Below, one piece after another: positions 18,001-30,229 of a stretch of DNA of 64,000 nucleotides. Source of the DNA: Ornithodoros turicata. Taxonomy: Eukaryota; Arthropoda; Arachnida; Ixodida; Argasidae. Made by a program: the position numbers and the translations under genes. The notes beneath the pieces were generated by a model. The model was not told where the DNA came from and did no database searches. It saw only the letters and a program-made list of their open reading frames with translations. The number at the start of each line of letters is the position of its first letter. Position 1 is the stretch's first letter. The stretch lies in contig NC_088203.1 in assembly GCF_037126465.1 (NCBI RefSeq), positions 54,597,581 to 54,661,580 of the forward strand. The letters run 5' to 3'.

Positions 18001-21000
18001 CAAGCCTTCAACCAATAGTCAAGCACTTTATGTGCATCGCCCAGATCACAACACCTTTCTTGCGTCTTCTCTCCAGAAGCCTGAAGGCTGTATCGTGGGA
18101 GAGGTTTCACAGTCAACACACTATTGTAAATTCGACGTAGAAAAAACGTTGTTTATCAACCAAATGAATGTTGAATCGACGATGAAAGCGAACGTGAAAT
18201 TATGATGTCAAATGTCCGCTCGAAAACATGTTAATTTAACAAGTGTCAATCCACGTAAATTTAACGTATATGAAATGCAGTTTATATGTGAATACAACGT
18301 ACCAGACTGTACGACATGAGAACATAAAAAAACAGCGCTTTACAACGTTTCTCCAACGCTGCCATGACGATAAAAATTACACGTTCAGTGTAATTTTACA
18401 TTTATTTTAGTATATCCCCTTTACACTTTGAATGTTCATTTAGACATCCCAAGTCTGGTATAAAAATAATTTCGCAGGAAAGTGGGGAATAGAATCACTT
18501 TATTACCCAAAGCACATATGGCATAAGCGTTGACTTGAATTTGCTATAGCCCTCGTGTTTATCTTCTGCACTATTGGCTTGTGGTTGTGCTGGGACCTCT
18601 GCTTATCTGTACACGTAGGCACTTGGGTGTTGCATCTGTAAAAAATCGTGAAGTGTCAACTGATGAGCTGTTCATGCCTGTGTCAAGACCACTTTGTGGT
18701 TATTTATGTTTGCAAATCACGGAGCGTCCGTTTATATAGATCACGATCACAATATCACCACCTTATGTAAATAAGAAGGATCGTCGACGTTACTCACCAG
18801 TATAATTAGCTCGGGTCCTGCCTGCTAGCGACGCCACTGTAGCCTCTGGTCCCTTGTTGCCTTATGAACGGCTACCGATTTCATTGTTCCTTCGTGTTTT
18901 CCAATCGCTGGAACTCACCGGCCAAGTAGAAGTTCCGCCGTCAAAGAACACTGAGAAAAACGACACAGACATGATACAGACATTTCGACGTTAGATAATT
19001 TTCCGATTTACGCAGCATTCTTACCTGTAGCGCATTAGACGGTAAATGATTCCAAGCTTGCTCAAAGAGACACTTTCCGAGTCCTAAAAGAATATGTAAG
19101 ATGAAAACTACAGTGAATCGACCACAAACTAAAAGTAGCACACCACGCTAATATGCCTATAAGCACAGCCAGGATCGTTTTCATTTTCATGAACTCGGTG
19201 GGCTGAATCGACTGGAAGAACAATAGAGTCTTAAACAAACGCTTATAAACAAAGACACCACGCCCGTTTACCTGTATAGACTGTGGCCGCATGTGGTGCA
19301 TCCGTTACCTACGAGGGATACTCACTGAACCTGTGCTTGACCTGTTCGCGCTGGAAATTACCGCACTCCTATCGAGAAGCCGACATGTTCCTCAGCTCCA
19401 TCCTCCAGCGGCGTCTCGAACAGTTTGAAATTAACCGCTGCAACGGGCGAGGGCATCACGTGATTCTCTCTTCTGCGCCTGACGAAAAAATACGCCTTCT
19501 GCGCAGATTTCTCCTGTGACCGGCTGGCCGGGCGCCATGGCGGTGGTACGGTGGTGTGGGGGTCTCAGCTGGCAGGGGGCAGAGTTAAGAAGATGGGGTG
19601 AAGGCGGATGGCGGAGAAAAGGGGGCTCAAACGCCCAAACTTTTATTTTTCTTTGAAATGATTAGAAATTAATAATAGGTAGGGTTTTCAAGATGCTCTG
19701 AATTTGATAAAATACCCGTGTCTGGATTACTGGGTGAGCTGTCCATCAGCATTACTGGCTGTCCATCAGCTGTAGGTTTCCGACGTATCGAATTACTACC
19801 ATATTAATATTTTCTTTGTAAGATCTTTTGCAATGTTAACAGTAGCAGAGTCACGCAAAAGCAACCATGGTAAAGCGCTGTTGAACGGCCTGCGCGGCAG
19901 ATCCATTGTTTGAGCATGCTTTTCGTTAAAGACATAAGGCAAAATTTTCGCAAAAGTAACGTTGTATATTCGATGTCTGTCCTTCTGTGACTTTCCATTA
20001 CAGTTATCGACGCTGTTTTCACGTATGACAATCTACTGTTAATTTGTGTGCAACAAATCCACGTTATATTCACGTAAAAGATTTGACATGCTGAATTGAC
20101 TACGTAATGTCAGCGCGGAATCAATGTTCGCAATATTCAACGTTAATTCTGCATTCTACCAACAATGTGTGTTGACTGGGAATTGTGTGTGACTGTGAAA
20201 GCATTAATGAGCGTATTTGCTCTGCATAGGAAATTCTGAAGTCAATGACATGGTGCTAAAAACAATATTTAAGACAAATGTCCCCAGAAATGGGCGGAGG
20301 TTGTTGTAACTGCTCTGCCCAACAGTCGGTGATAAAGCAATCGACGTATATTACTTTTAACGTGAATGTGGCCCCGAGTAGCCTAAAAATTACAGACTGC
20401 ACTCACCGTGCTACTGTGCTGAACTTCAGTCATATCAGGCAAGCTTCCGTGGTCCGAATCGGTGGTGATTGACCGTACTTTCTGATAATAAATGTTAAAA
20501 ACAGTTTATATCTGGAGTGAAAGGGAAGCAGTGGCATGATATGCTTTAACACTACACTTTTAATGGTGGATTAGAATACGTTTCCAGCATGCTGATTGTT
20601 ATCAGCTTTGCCAGTATGCCGCTATGCAGCAGTTCCAAAATCACTAGTGGGCCGTGCTTACTTGTTCATCGATGTCGTTCTGGGCTGAGGTCCTTCCCTG
20701 CTCTTGTGTTGGGACATCACAATCAAAACAATGCTTCAAAACTTCCTGAGCATCAGAATTGTAGTTCAAAGCGGCTTCCGCAGCAGGAAGACACTGCGCA
20801 GCGTACTGGTGGGAGTGGGAACTTCTGATGTTTTCTTCGAGACGTACTTGCGGTGAAGTTTCATTAACAGAAGCATCCCATAGGCTGTCGTCGACTCCAG
20901 TACATGAGTCCGTGCTTGAAGAGGCTTTCTGAGACGAGAGGATAATGTGCTTTGTAAGAAGTGATAAGATAGCGTACAGGCTGCAAGACGTTGGACGATA

Positions 21001-21268
21001 TCCACCGAAGACGAGGATTGAACTAGGGCGAACACAAAAGCAAATGAGACACACAATGTTTGTGTTTGTCTTTCTTGTTCGCCCAAAACATGCACTTCAT
21101 CTACAAAACACGGCCATGCTCCGAAAATCTGTTTAGCACACAGTGAAGTCAACTTACAGCTCGTTGTCTGTAGGCTTTTGCGGTGGACAGGGGAAGCTGA
21201 AATGCCGCGTCTGGGTCCAGGTAACTCTTATATGGTCCTCGCTTCTTCCGTGTACGCGGAGAATCCAT
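15055..21268 (-). pseudogene. EnSpm/CACTA-type transposase gene in three exons, frameshifted
   Basis: Exon 1 (21268-21158) starts MDSPRTRKKRGPYKSYLDPD and ends at GTAAGT. Exon 2 (20928-20662) follows a CAG acceptor and ends at GTAAGC. Exon 3 starts at 17296 after TTCTTGTAG. All three junctions are phase 0. Exon 3 holds CPSC...CPNC zinc-ribbon cysteines, the core NADGTPLFKSSNTAIWPI, QFNGYFGCNWCLQKG, VPDYMHCILLG, and YNMHQLTHIIKSIHHWGPLW with AFPFESGNG. The carboxy part (HVLRVVSEEQDEVILP) ends at a TAG at 15055. One-base shifts occur near 17010, 16210 and 15838, each in a homopolymer (T6, G4, T4), and there is another break near 15345-15300. Same superfamily as 7947-10036 but clearly diverged. 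Confidence 0.75.
17297..20661 (-). other. Intron 2 of the EnSpm-type gene, 3.4 kb
   Basis: Bounded by a GTAAGC donor and a TTCTTCTTGTAG acceptor. It contains no recognisable gene. The AT-rich stretches at 17780-18480 and 19950-20420 share short motifs in opposite orientation (for example ATTCAACGTT), which may mark a degraded insertion. Confidence 0.5.
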
Positions 21269-22288
21269 AATGCGCGTTGCTAAATGTGTCCTCAGCACTT
21301 GCTTTCTAAATAATTCAACCACAGGAATTTTTCATGACTCTCAGCGCCGTAAAACTCTGCCGTACCAGACCGCCGCCATCTTGTGCTCGTAATTCAGCGT
21401 ACGCTTCGTAGTATAAAATAATGTTAGCACAATTAGTGCCATAAGGTTGTTTATAAAACAACAGAGTATTTAAATAACAATTCATTCAGATAAATCAATT
21501 TTGCTTTCGATCTTACGCTCTATATATTACGAAGCCACGATACAAGGTATATTTAAACAGGTAGCGTAACTCCCATAGGCCCCTGTGTCTTCAGATTGAC
21601 GCCATGATAGAGACGGTCAGCACCATCCATCCGTTGCGCGGGCTACTATGATTGTAAATAAATGACGTCAGAGACGACGTCACTAGTATGAATAATAAGT
21701 AGTGCATAATTATCCATGCACGTTTACGTTGGCCCGGCCCACTTCGCTTGCCTTGCATTCCCTTTTCCGCGCCCAGTCAACAATACCAGACGAGAACACA
21801 GAAAAATAAAGCATATCAGATTTAACGAATCATATCAATTCCAAATACATAGTTATCACAGATTTTGACAACTTCAAACAGAAACGCACCGTGATGACCA
21901 TAGAGAAATTAGGAAATTTGCCGCAGCCGAAAAAGAAGGCCCTTATTTATGACCTATCTTCATGATAAATGTTTGCATACCTATGCAAAGCATTATATCC
22001 CTCTAGTTTCAGTATTTTGAATTTTTAGATGACAGTGTAGCAACAACTTCCAAGGATCACAAACAAAGTCTTACTCATCCAGAGAAACACTGCACAGGTA
22101 CACTGACTGTGCATGTTTATTGTTCTGTAAACAATACACAAGTCTTTCCTGTTGAATGTAATTGTTTCCATCCAGCAGCTCTTCATAGTACTGGACATTT
22201 GTGTGTAGCACTCATCTTACAATGACTTGTTGTTTTACAAACATGTTCCTCATGTGTATGAATATTCATACAGAAAAATTATTTTTCA
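21269..22288. other. Upstream region of the EnSpm-type gene, no gene recognised
   Basis: Unassigned. It should contain the promoter and the 5' end of the element, but no terminal inverted repeat matching the other side was found. Confidence 0.4.
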
Positions 22289-22534
22289 GTGTTTGAAAAG
22301 ATGGTACTACGAACTCTGCATACTCAATCACTGCGGCAGCTTCAACACACTTACCTGCTAGCCGCCATTCTATCGCACTTGCAAGAAGCAAAGGTTGCGG
22401 ATGACACATGCATCATCGGACAACCATTTACAGACTTCGAAAGTTTTATGAAGTTTGAGGAAGAACTGCTGGCATCCCAGAGGATGAAAGAACAGTTGGT
22501 GTGTTCTATTGGAATACTGAACTTCAGTGGTTAA
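22289..22534 (+). CDS. DUF4806-like segment
   Basis: An 81-codon frame with SLRQLQHTYLLAAILSHLQ followed by the pattern GQPFTDFESFMKFEEELLAS and KEQLVCSIGILNFSG. The layout (P-x3-x-F-x2-F-x2-E-L then K-x2-L-V) resembles the start of the DUF4806 domain, which is usually followed by a further block that is not seen here. It is therefore probably an incomplete exon. DUF4806 proteins are multicopy in arthropods and their role is unknown. The matching amino-terminal type of exon is at 7066-7276 on the other strand, too far and wrongly oriented to be the same gene. Confidence 0.4.
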   Translation: MFEKMVLRTLHTQSLRQLQHTYLLAAILSHLQEAKVADDTCIIGQPFTDFESFMKFEEELLASQRMKEQLVCSIGILNFSG

Positions 22535-23390
22535 TTATGTCAGTGGACGTGACACTTGCCTCTTAATGATAGAAAGAATTCCATAAATCTCATACATTAA
22601 TGGACATGCTGTGCCATACATAGGCTTCCGACTTTTCAGAATTATCCGATAAACTCCCTCGCATGTTTTTTGCCAAAAATAGGATTTGTCCGAGACTATG
22701 ATTTTTCCATGGCCGCCTTATGGCTTTTCCTCTTTGCTTCTTCCTTTGTCCCTTTTTTTCAACATGTACTTCTCGACTTCAAACTGATCTACTACCCAAA
22801 AAGAAAAAAAAAGGGGGTCAGAAGTGTTAGCCTCCTTCAGGGTTGCTGAACGCATGAATGGCCCAAAAGGAGGACAGTACACACACTTGTCCAATCTGTT
22901 CTATGCATCCTAGATTCTCGTGACTCTACTTGATCCCAGGTATTGGGCTGGGCTGGGTTTAGCACAGAATAGTTCTGTGTTCGTCACAGCTGCTACTCAT
23001 TTTTAGCATGGGCACCATTCGCAATTTGTGCAAATACGCTTGTTCATACTCTTACTTCAGTAGCTCTGGGTTGTAAAACATCCGCGTGCTGTATTGTATG
23101 GTCTCAGTCACTCTTGCACTTCTTTCCTGGTACTGTCTCTGCACTGACTACTTCAAAACCCTCCAAAATAGGCACATACTTTTCAGACTTTCCCCTGCGG
23201 CGACGGAGCGTCCGATCCCAACGACAGCCAGAGATCAAGTGACGCAGAGCGGGGACGACGGAGCGATCGACCGCACATCTTCTTCCGACGAGAGAGACGC
23301 CTCTCCGCGACCGCTACGCAGGCGCTCGTAGCGCCCTCTGCGCGCTCCTAGCGCCACCTGCGAGAGGCTAAGAGACAACTGAATTCCTGC
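22535..23390. other. No gene recognised
   Basis: Unassigned sequence with a short GC-rich patch at about 23195-23370 (ACGACGGAGCG, CGCTCGTAGCGCCCTCTGCG). No coding feature I can support. Confidence 0.4.
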
Positions 23391-23394
23391 ACCC

Positions 23395-25900
23395 TCTCCT
23401 TGCCTTGCTCGTGACGTTGGCCTATTGTCTCAGGGCTACACTGTTTTTTTCCACTAATGCTCAACTGGACAAAGTACACCTGAAACAATAGAGCTGCAGC
23501 ATGACGTCATCACCCAAGAATGCACCTGTACGGTTCAAGGGCGCATACGCTCTATACAGGAGACCTATTATTTATTGAATCACCATCCCAAGATTCTTTC
23601 ATTTTTACAACTATAATGATTGCATAAAAATAGAAAACCTACTGCAGAAGAGCACCATGCATGAAAAACTGATCGTAGGAATTCCAAAGTCTTACTAAAT
23701 GAGACTTGCAAAAGAACAAAATATCCTATCACGTAACTCCATCAATGGCTAATAAGAGGCCTAGGCGCTCAACAAATCAACACAGAGTATGGGTAACAAG
23801 GAGCGCAGAACGATGTGACTGCTCCATCCGACAGCCAAGCAGAGAACTGACTCGTAATGTTTTTTTCTCCTGTATAAAGTCCCGCAGCTGCACCCCCTAG
23901 CAGTTACTTTCTCAACTACTCTCACGACAAAATTATTAAGAATCACGCCAGCGCTACTCTCATTCCCAAGGCAGAAGAAGATACAAAGTTATCACTAGCG
24001 AAAGCATTAGTTACACAACAAATCAGCCCACCACAACAGAAGCTAAGAACGATGCGACTGCTCCATCCGACAGCCAGGCACAGAACTGACTCATAATGCT
24101 TTTTTGTCTTCTATAAAGTTACGCATCAGCAGTCCCCCTAGCGGTTACTTTCTCAACTAATTTCATGGCAAAATTATTAGGAATCACGCCAGCGCTACTC
24201 TCGTTCCCAAGGCAGAAGAATATAGAAAATGGCGGGGATAGCCGGACAACAGCAACCAGCGCCTGACGTGCACGGACATGAAAATCGCAAACAAAGCAAG
24301 GATAAAGTTGGCGAAAGAATTAGTTACACAACACATGAGTCACGAGGAGCGCAGAACGACACGTCCATTCCGTCCGACAGCCAGGCGCAGAACTGAATCG
24401 TAATGCTTTTTACTCCTCTATAAAGTCATGCATCTGTCCCTTTTGCAGTTGATTTCTGAACTAATTTAATCGCTAAATCATTAAGAATTGTTCTAGCACT
24501 ATTCCCATTCAGGGCAGCACTATCGACATCGTCAAGACAAGAATGTTCCTCGTCAAAAAAGAAAAATATACAAAGCGTCAACAGAGGAAAGCATGCATCT
24601 CGGGGCATGTCAGGAGCGCTATTACACGAGGACAAATCGCACGACTGCTGGGCAACAGAGGAAAGCAAACACAGAGAAACACTAGAACAGAGTGAAAAGA
24701 CACTCACCATCATTGGACACGTACACTACATTCTCTCATTGTAAATCCGCTCGCCACAAAATCCACCATTCACCACTGACGAACCACACATCCGCACCCC
24801 ATCAGAGGCAGACGGAACCCCACCGAAGCTACGCTCTTCCACAAACGGCCAACGTAATTGCTAGGAGCAGAATTAACGTGTCCACACCTGCCAGTATCCA
24901 AGAGAGAAGTGAATCCTTGAAGTGAATCCCCCTGCAGCCTTTGCTCGTGACGTCATCGTATTGTCTCAGGGCTACACTGTTTTTTCCCACTAATGTCCAA
25001 CCCATCGCCTCTGGACAAGGTCCACCTGAAAAATAGAGTCGCGGTATGACGTCATCATGCAGCGGCGTGGCTCAAGGACGCGTATGCTCTAGACAGGGGA
25101 CCTGTTATTTATTGAATCACCATCCCAAGATTATTTCCTTTAGTCTACTATAATAATTGCATAGGGAACTATTGCAGAAAAACACCATACATGAGAGGTG
25201 CTTGTAGGAATTAAGCATTTCATTCCCAAAGCCTTTCTAAATGAGACTTATGAGTACAGGAAAGAACAAAATAATCGTTCAGCAAGACATGTCCATCCCA
25301 TCCGAAAGCCAGGCAGACAACTGAATAATGACACTTTGTTTCTCCTGAATAAAGTCACACGCTTGTCCCCCTTGCGGTTACTCTCTGAAGTAAATGAATC
25401 ACAAAATTATTAAGAATCGTTCAAGCTCTACTCCCATTCAAGGCAGCACTATCGACATCGTCAAGAATGTTTCTTTTCAAAAAGAAAAAAAAACTACATG
25501 TAGAAGGAAAGCTTGTCCGAATAGGTCTGGGCATGTCAGCGCAGGTTTGTCAGACAACAAGGGAGAAAAAAGCGAAAAGAAACACTTGAACAAAGCAGAA
25601 AACCAGCATGAAACTATTTCTAAGGACACGCACTCCTGTTATTCAAAAACAGTGCTCATCATAAATCCGTCCAGGACAGTACACACCATTTTTCTATTGC
25701 TACACTTTTTCCAGTAACGGCCAATGCATTGCTACAGACACCTGAAACACTGCGTGACGTCATCACATCCTGTCTGAAGAAGACAGCGGCAAAGACAAAC
25801 ACTCCTATTATTTATTGAATTGCAAGGTTATTTCCTTTGTCCAACTCCTAATGACGTTCACTTTTACAATAAAATTCAACAAAAAAAGCACAGTGCATGA
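23395..25900. repeat. Mosaic of diverged direct repeats
   Basis: Two interleaved units. Unit one, with TATTGTCTCAGGGCTACACT, GACGTCATCA and TATTTATTGAATCACCATCC, starts near 23395 and 24940, with a decayed third copy near 25700. Unit two, with ATCCGACAGCCAGGC, CTATAAAGTCA, TTATTAAGAATC and CTCCCATTCAAGGCAGC, starts near 23805, 24050, 24350 and 25280. Copies are about 70-85 percent alike by eye. No convincing ORF spans the units. The order suggests successive unequal duplications. Confidence 0.75.
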
Positions 25901-26061
25901 ATCTTGATCTTTGCGATTTTCACCCCAAAGGCATCATGGTCGTATGAATGTGTGTGTGAGTGAGCAAAAATGTAAGAGTGAAAGGTGGATTGGATGAGTG
26001 AGAGAGAGTGGCTGGTTTGTCTCTTCAGATGACGCACCCTGGAAGTCGCTGAGAAGGCGTG

Positions 26062-26245
26062 TTAGGTTAGCTCAATTGGTAGAGAACTGGACCGGCAATC
26101 GAGAAGATGTGGGTTCGAGTCCTACAGTTGGCTAACGTTTTCAGTGACTTTCATCTTTCATCGTTAATTTCTTAGGCATATTGAGGCATTGTATGTATTT
26201 GTCCTTTCTATGTTGTTCCAGCCTCAGAACATCAGTTCTTTCATG
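26062..26245 (+). mobile_element. tRNA-derived SINE, normal head-body orientation
   Basis: Head with GGTTAGCTCAATTGGTAGAG and B-box GGGTTCGAGTCC, then body TTTTCAGTGACTTTCATCTT, CATCGTTAATTTCTTAGGC, and TGTTGTTCCAGCCTCAGAAC. It matches the body of 5179-5382. On its left side GGAAGTCGCTGAGAAGGCG is an imperfect inverted copy of the sequence just after the head. It lies directly at the 3' end of the minus-strand LINE fragment. Confidence 0.7.
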
Positions 26246-27385
26246 TTCGTATTTAATGATGTCGTTGATATCCTGTGCAGAATGGGAAGGCTGTAAAGCA
26301 CAGTCACCCTCACCAACGCCGCGTGAACTGCGAGCGGGGAGCCCTGATCACGGGCCCATCCTGAGCCAGAAAGATGTTGAAATGCGGGGAGCCATCGCTG
26401 CACTTTAGTTTCAACGTGTTTAATGTGGCGAGCCCAGCGCAAGTCCGAGTCGATTACCACGCCAAGAAAGCGGTGGAAGCGTACCGGCTCAAGCTTCTTG
26501 TCACCAACCCAAAGACAGAAATTGGTCATAGCTTCATAGCTTGGTCAGAGCTCCACGCACTTTTCGGGTGAAAGGTCCATCCCAAGGTGCGTGAGGTACG
26601 TATGTACATTATTTAAAGCGAGTTGCAGGCGGCGCTGTATGGCTGGGCGTGTTTTCCTACTGTCCAAAGTGCGACGTCATTTGCATATACGGAAAACGAC
26701 ACTTTGCGAGGAATTACTGATTGTAGGCCGGCCATCACCACATTAAAGAGTGTCGGACTGAGAATACTTCCTTGGGGGACTCTTTGGGGAACAGGATGCT
26801 GTGGGCTTTGGCCTTGGGACGTACGGACAGCGACAGTTCGGTCCGTAAGGAAGTCCTGGAGCCAGATGAAGAGCCGACCGGATACCTCATACGAGCGCAA
26901 GGCGTGCAGCACACAGATGGGGGAGACGGTATCATATGCGAGGCTGATGTCGAGGAAAACCGATAGGACGATCCGCCGATGGGCACGAGCATGTTGGACT
27001 GTAGAGACTAGGTCGAGAACTGGATCCATGGAGCTTCGGTGGCGACGAAATCCAGCCATTTCTTGAGGGAACGCACCTTGTTTTTCGAGCCACCAGTCGG
27101 GGCGATGCAAAACCATTCTCTCCATCAGTCTGCCCGTACAGCTTGTTAGGCTCACAGGGCGAAAGGAGGATAAGGCATTTGGAGGCTTGCCTGGTTTCAA
27201 GATGGGTGGGAAAGATCCTTGTTGCCAAGACGTATTATACACATGACGGAGAGCTTGGAGTGACCGTCCGTCAAGGTTTCGGAGTGCGGTATAGGTGATT
27301 TTATCGGGCCCCGGCGACCAGCCGGCCTTCACAAGCTTCAACGCTGCCTCCAGTGCATTGGTTAGACCTGGTCATAGAGGAGAAG
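26225..27385 (-). mobile_element. LINE fragment with reverse transcriptase (Jockey/I/R1-like), defective
   Basis: The reverse transcriptase frame at 27341-26613 shows KAGWSPGPDKITYTALRNL, SSFRPVSLTSCTGRLMERM, FLDISLAYDTV and VPQGSILSPTLFNVVMAGL, and continues after a shift to the thumb region at 26529-26224 with FHRFLGVVIDSDLRWARHI. The active-site box reads YAND where YADD is expected, so the first catalytic aspartate of the pair is asparagine. The endonuclease and the 5' end are missing, and the left end abuts the SINE. The assignment to the Jockey/I/R1 group rests on the spacing and sequence around PVSLTSC and is moderate. Confidence 0.75.
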
Positions 27386-27439
27386 GAAGGAGACCGGACT
27401 CTGCCGCGCCGCCGTTGAGAAAGCGTGGTCCCGATCATC

Positions 27440-28675
27440 GTTCGGCGAATTCACTCATGGTGGCCATCACCGACATCATTCACCATGATCGCTCCTTAAC
27501 CTACATTCCGACGTCTTTAACTGGATCGTGAGTTACCTTTCTAACAGAGCTCAAACAACCATTGTAAACAACTCCTCTTCGGCCTTCCTCCCTGTTTCTT
27601 CGGGTGTACCCCAAGGTTCTGTTCTTGGTCCTCTTCTATTTCTTATATTTATAAATGACCTCCCGCACTCCATCTCATCCTGCATCAGGCTCTTCGCCGA
27701 TGACTGCGTATTATACCGTGCTATTAAATCCCGTTCAGATCAAATAAACCTTCAGCAAGACCTTGCGTCAATTTCCAACTGGTGTTCCTTTTGGCGTCTT
27801 CTCTTAAATGCTTCCAAGTGCTGCCACGTTCCATTTTCTCGCTCTAGGTCCCCCCTCACCTATCAATACCACATTGACGAGTCGGTTGTCAACAGTTCTG
27901 ATAACTACAGGTATTTAGGGCTTCATTTCTCATCAAAACTTTCCTGGTCAAATCACGTTCATACCATTGTAAGGGATGCAAATCGTAAACTTGGCTTCAT
28001 ACGTCATAACATTAGGCCTGCTCCCCCGGACGTCAAACGTCTTACTTACCTAACCCTATTTAGGCCCAAATTAGAGTATGCCTGCAGCATATGGGATCCC
28101 TACCACTCAACTCTTACGGATCTTCTCGAGCCCATTCAAAATCGTGCAACCCGTTTTATTTTTCCAACTATTCATATCCATCTAGTATTACCTTGTTCAA
28201 GTCATCCATCGATCTTCCCCCTCTTGCACTCCGTAGAAGATACTTTTGTTTGTGTCTCTTTCACAAGTTTCACTTCAGTCAAGCCATCCGACCCTCTTTC
28301 ATTGCACCAGCACACCACGTCTCCGCCCGGACTGGTCACACATGCAAAGTTGAGCATATCCATTGTCGTTCATCCCAGTTTCTCCATTCCTTCTTTCCTC
28401 ATGCTATTGACATTTGGAATGATCTTCCCCAATCCATCACCACCATCTCTGATGTTTCTGCATTTCGTGGACAGTTGTGTTCCTTTTTTGAATTATAAAG
28501 TGTGTCATTTATTTGTATTATTTTGTTTGTGTGTTACTGAACATATGTAACCTCGCGTGCTAGTTTATGTTAATATATTCATTATGTGATGTATAGTCGT
28601 TGTTCTATTATTCTTTCACACACCCCTCATGTAACGCCCCTCGCGGGCATTTGAGGTATTCGCATAAATAAATAA
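27440..28675 (+). mobile_element. CR1/L2-type LINE, 5'-truncated
   Basis: Reverse transcriptase from SYLSNRAQTTIVNN through SSGVPQGSVLGPLLFLIFIN and IRLFADDCVLYR (intact ADD), YLGLHFSSKLSW, LTYLTLFRPKLEYACSIWDP. Near 28160 the frame shifts by one in a run of five T. The true carboxy end (FPHAIDIWNDLPQSI) is read from the frame ending at 28498. The 3' end has CCCCTCGCGGGCATTTGAGG and the tail AATAAATAAAT, typical of the clade. The upstream part (27455-27527) is in another frame, and the endonuclease is absent. Confidence 0.8.
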
Positions 28676-28985
28676 ATGTGATGTTGAATGATGTGCAATG
28701 ATGTAATTTGATATTGAGTTTCATGTTGAATGATGGGCAATGATGTGATGTGATGTTGAGTTTGATGTTGAATGACGGGTAATGTGAATTTGAATTTTAT
28801 ATTGAATTATGAGCAATGATGCGATGGCGAGAATAATACATGACTTAAAAACCCGAGACTAGGGGTTTTTAAGTTATGGATCTCCACATCGCTTGCTACC
28901 TCTTTTTACTCTCGTGAGAATAATATTGAATGACGGGCAATGATTTGATGCTGAGCTTGATGTTGACTTATGTGTGGAGACGAGA
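28676..28985. repeat. Degenerate minisatellite
   Basis: Imperfect units of TGATGTTGAATGATGGGCAA and related words continue for about 300 bases from the LINE tail. They are interrupted at 28843-28874 by a short hairpin, ACTTAAAAACCC/GGGGTTTTTAAGT. Confidence 0.6.
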
Positions 28986-30037
28986 TGTTGAATTTGAAGA
29001 CAGTGATGGGTTTGTCAAGTTGAAATCGCCGTTTTAGGGTGTCGGGTTGACATTAGTCGTGGATGGAGGATGTGCATACAACTGCCCATAGAAGTATGCA
29101 TTGACTGGACATGAATATGGTGCCCCATTTTCAGTGTGCCTGTTCTGTCTTGTGACAATCTTAGCTTACTGGCAGTGGTTGGAAGGCTCCAGTTGTATGC
29201 GTGACCTTGCTTCTGGTGGGTGGGAGGGAGGGGGTGTTTGCAGTTCAGCGTTCTTTTGAGGCTTTCGAGTCTGGGTCTCGTCGTTTGGGCGGAGCTGCAC
29301 TTGGATGAATGACAAGGAGCCGGGAGGGTGGGCTGAGCTTGGCGCGCTCGCGCTATTAGTTTTGCGTCGCCTCAGAGCAGGTGGGGTGTTGTGGGGTTGA
29401 CTCCAGCGTTAAGGAGCGGTGGGCTGTTGTATCGGGTATATCAGGTGTGGTAGAGGAAGGGTTTGGCGTTCAGCGTTGCGTTTGGAGTTGGGGACGCTGT
29501 GGCGCTGCACTTGGATGGCATCCGTAAGGGACAGAAAATGAGGGCTAACCTTTGCATCGCTTCAGAGCAGGTGCGTTACGGGGGTTGGCTCCAGAGCATA
29601 AAGAAGCGGTGCGGTTATTGTGGGACGGGCAGGACGGGCAGCGGTTGAATGTAGAACCCAATGCATTGTGGCGTGGACGGGAATGGGATTGGAGAAACGG
29701 TTCGGTCGTTTCAGCAATCAGCGCAACCTTTGGTCGTTCCCAGGATTTTTGCCAAGGGAGGGGGGGGGGGCAAGGGTGCTACCCCCTACCACCTCTTTTT
29801 CTGGAGGCGAGCGTTGCGGACTGTGCGGGTGCTCACAGGTTCTTATTATGACGTCTCAAAATAATCATTGCGACCTATGTTTAAAGAGCGCATTATTTTC
29901 ATGAGCGACCTTGGAGCTCCACGTGGGGTTGAGGGTGCACGCCCCCTTGTCCTCCTCTGGGTACGCCTATGGTACTATCTTCTATGGAACTTCGGTCGAA
30001 GGCACCGCTAAGTGTGCAAACGTCGACCCCCGTCCCT
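28986..30037. other. No gene recognised
   Basis: GC-richer unassigned sequence with a poly-G run near 29761. A few open frames are short and lack known motifs. Confidence 0.4.
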
Positions 30038-30229
30038 TAAAGGGGCACTAAAATGCAAAAACAAGTTCACTTCAAATGACGTTGTACGCTCGCTATATGT
30101 TAATTTTGTACTTGTTATCATAATTCGAAGCTTACATTTCGTTGCTACAATCAAAATTGTCCCAAACGGTTTCTTGCTTCGGCACCGAGCAGTGAACGAC
30201 GCTGCAGCTCGAGCATCGGTGCGTTTAAG

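Noticed and set aside
26067..26140. Functional tRNA gene
   Set aside because: Same SINE head as at 5.2 kb, attached to a SINE body; the anticodon arm does not pair properly.
28676..28985. CRISPR-like or regulatory repeat array
   Set aside because: The units are degenerate and have no unique spacers. They follow a LINE tail and look like a minisatellite.
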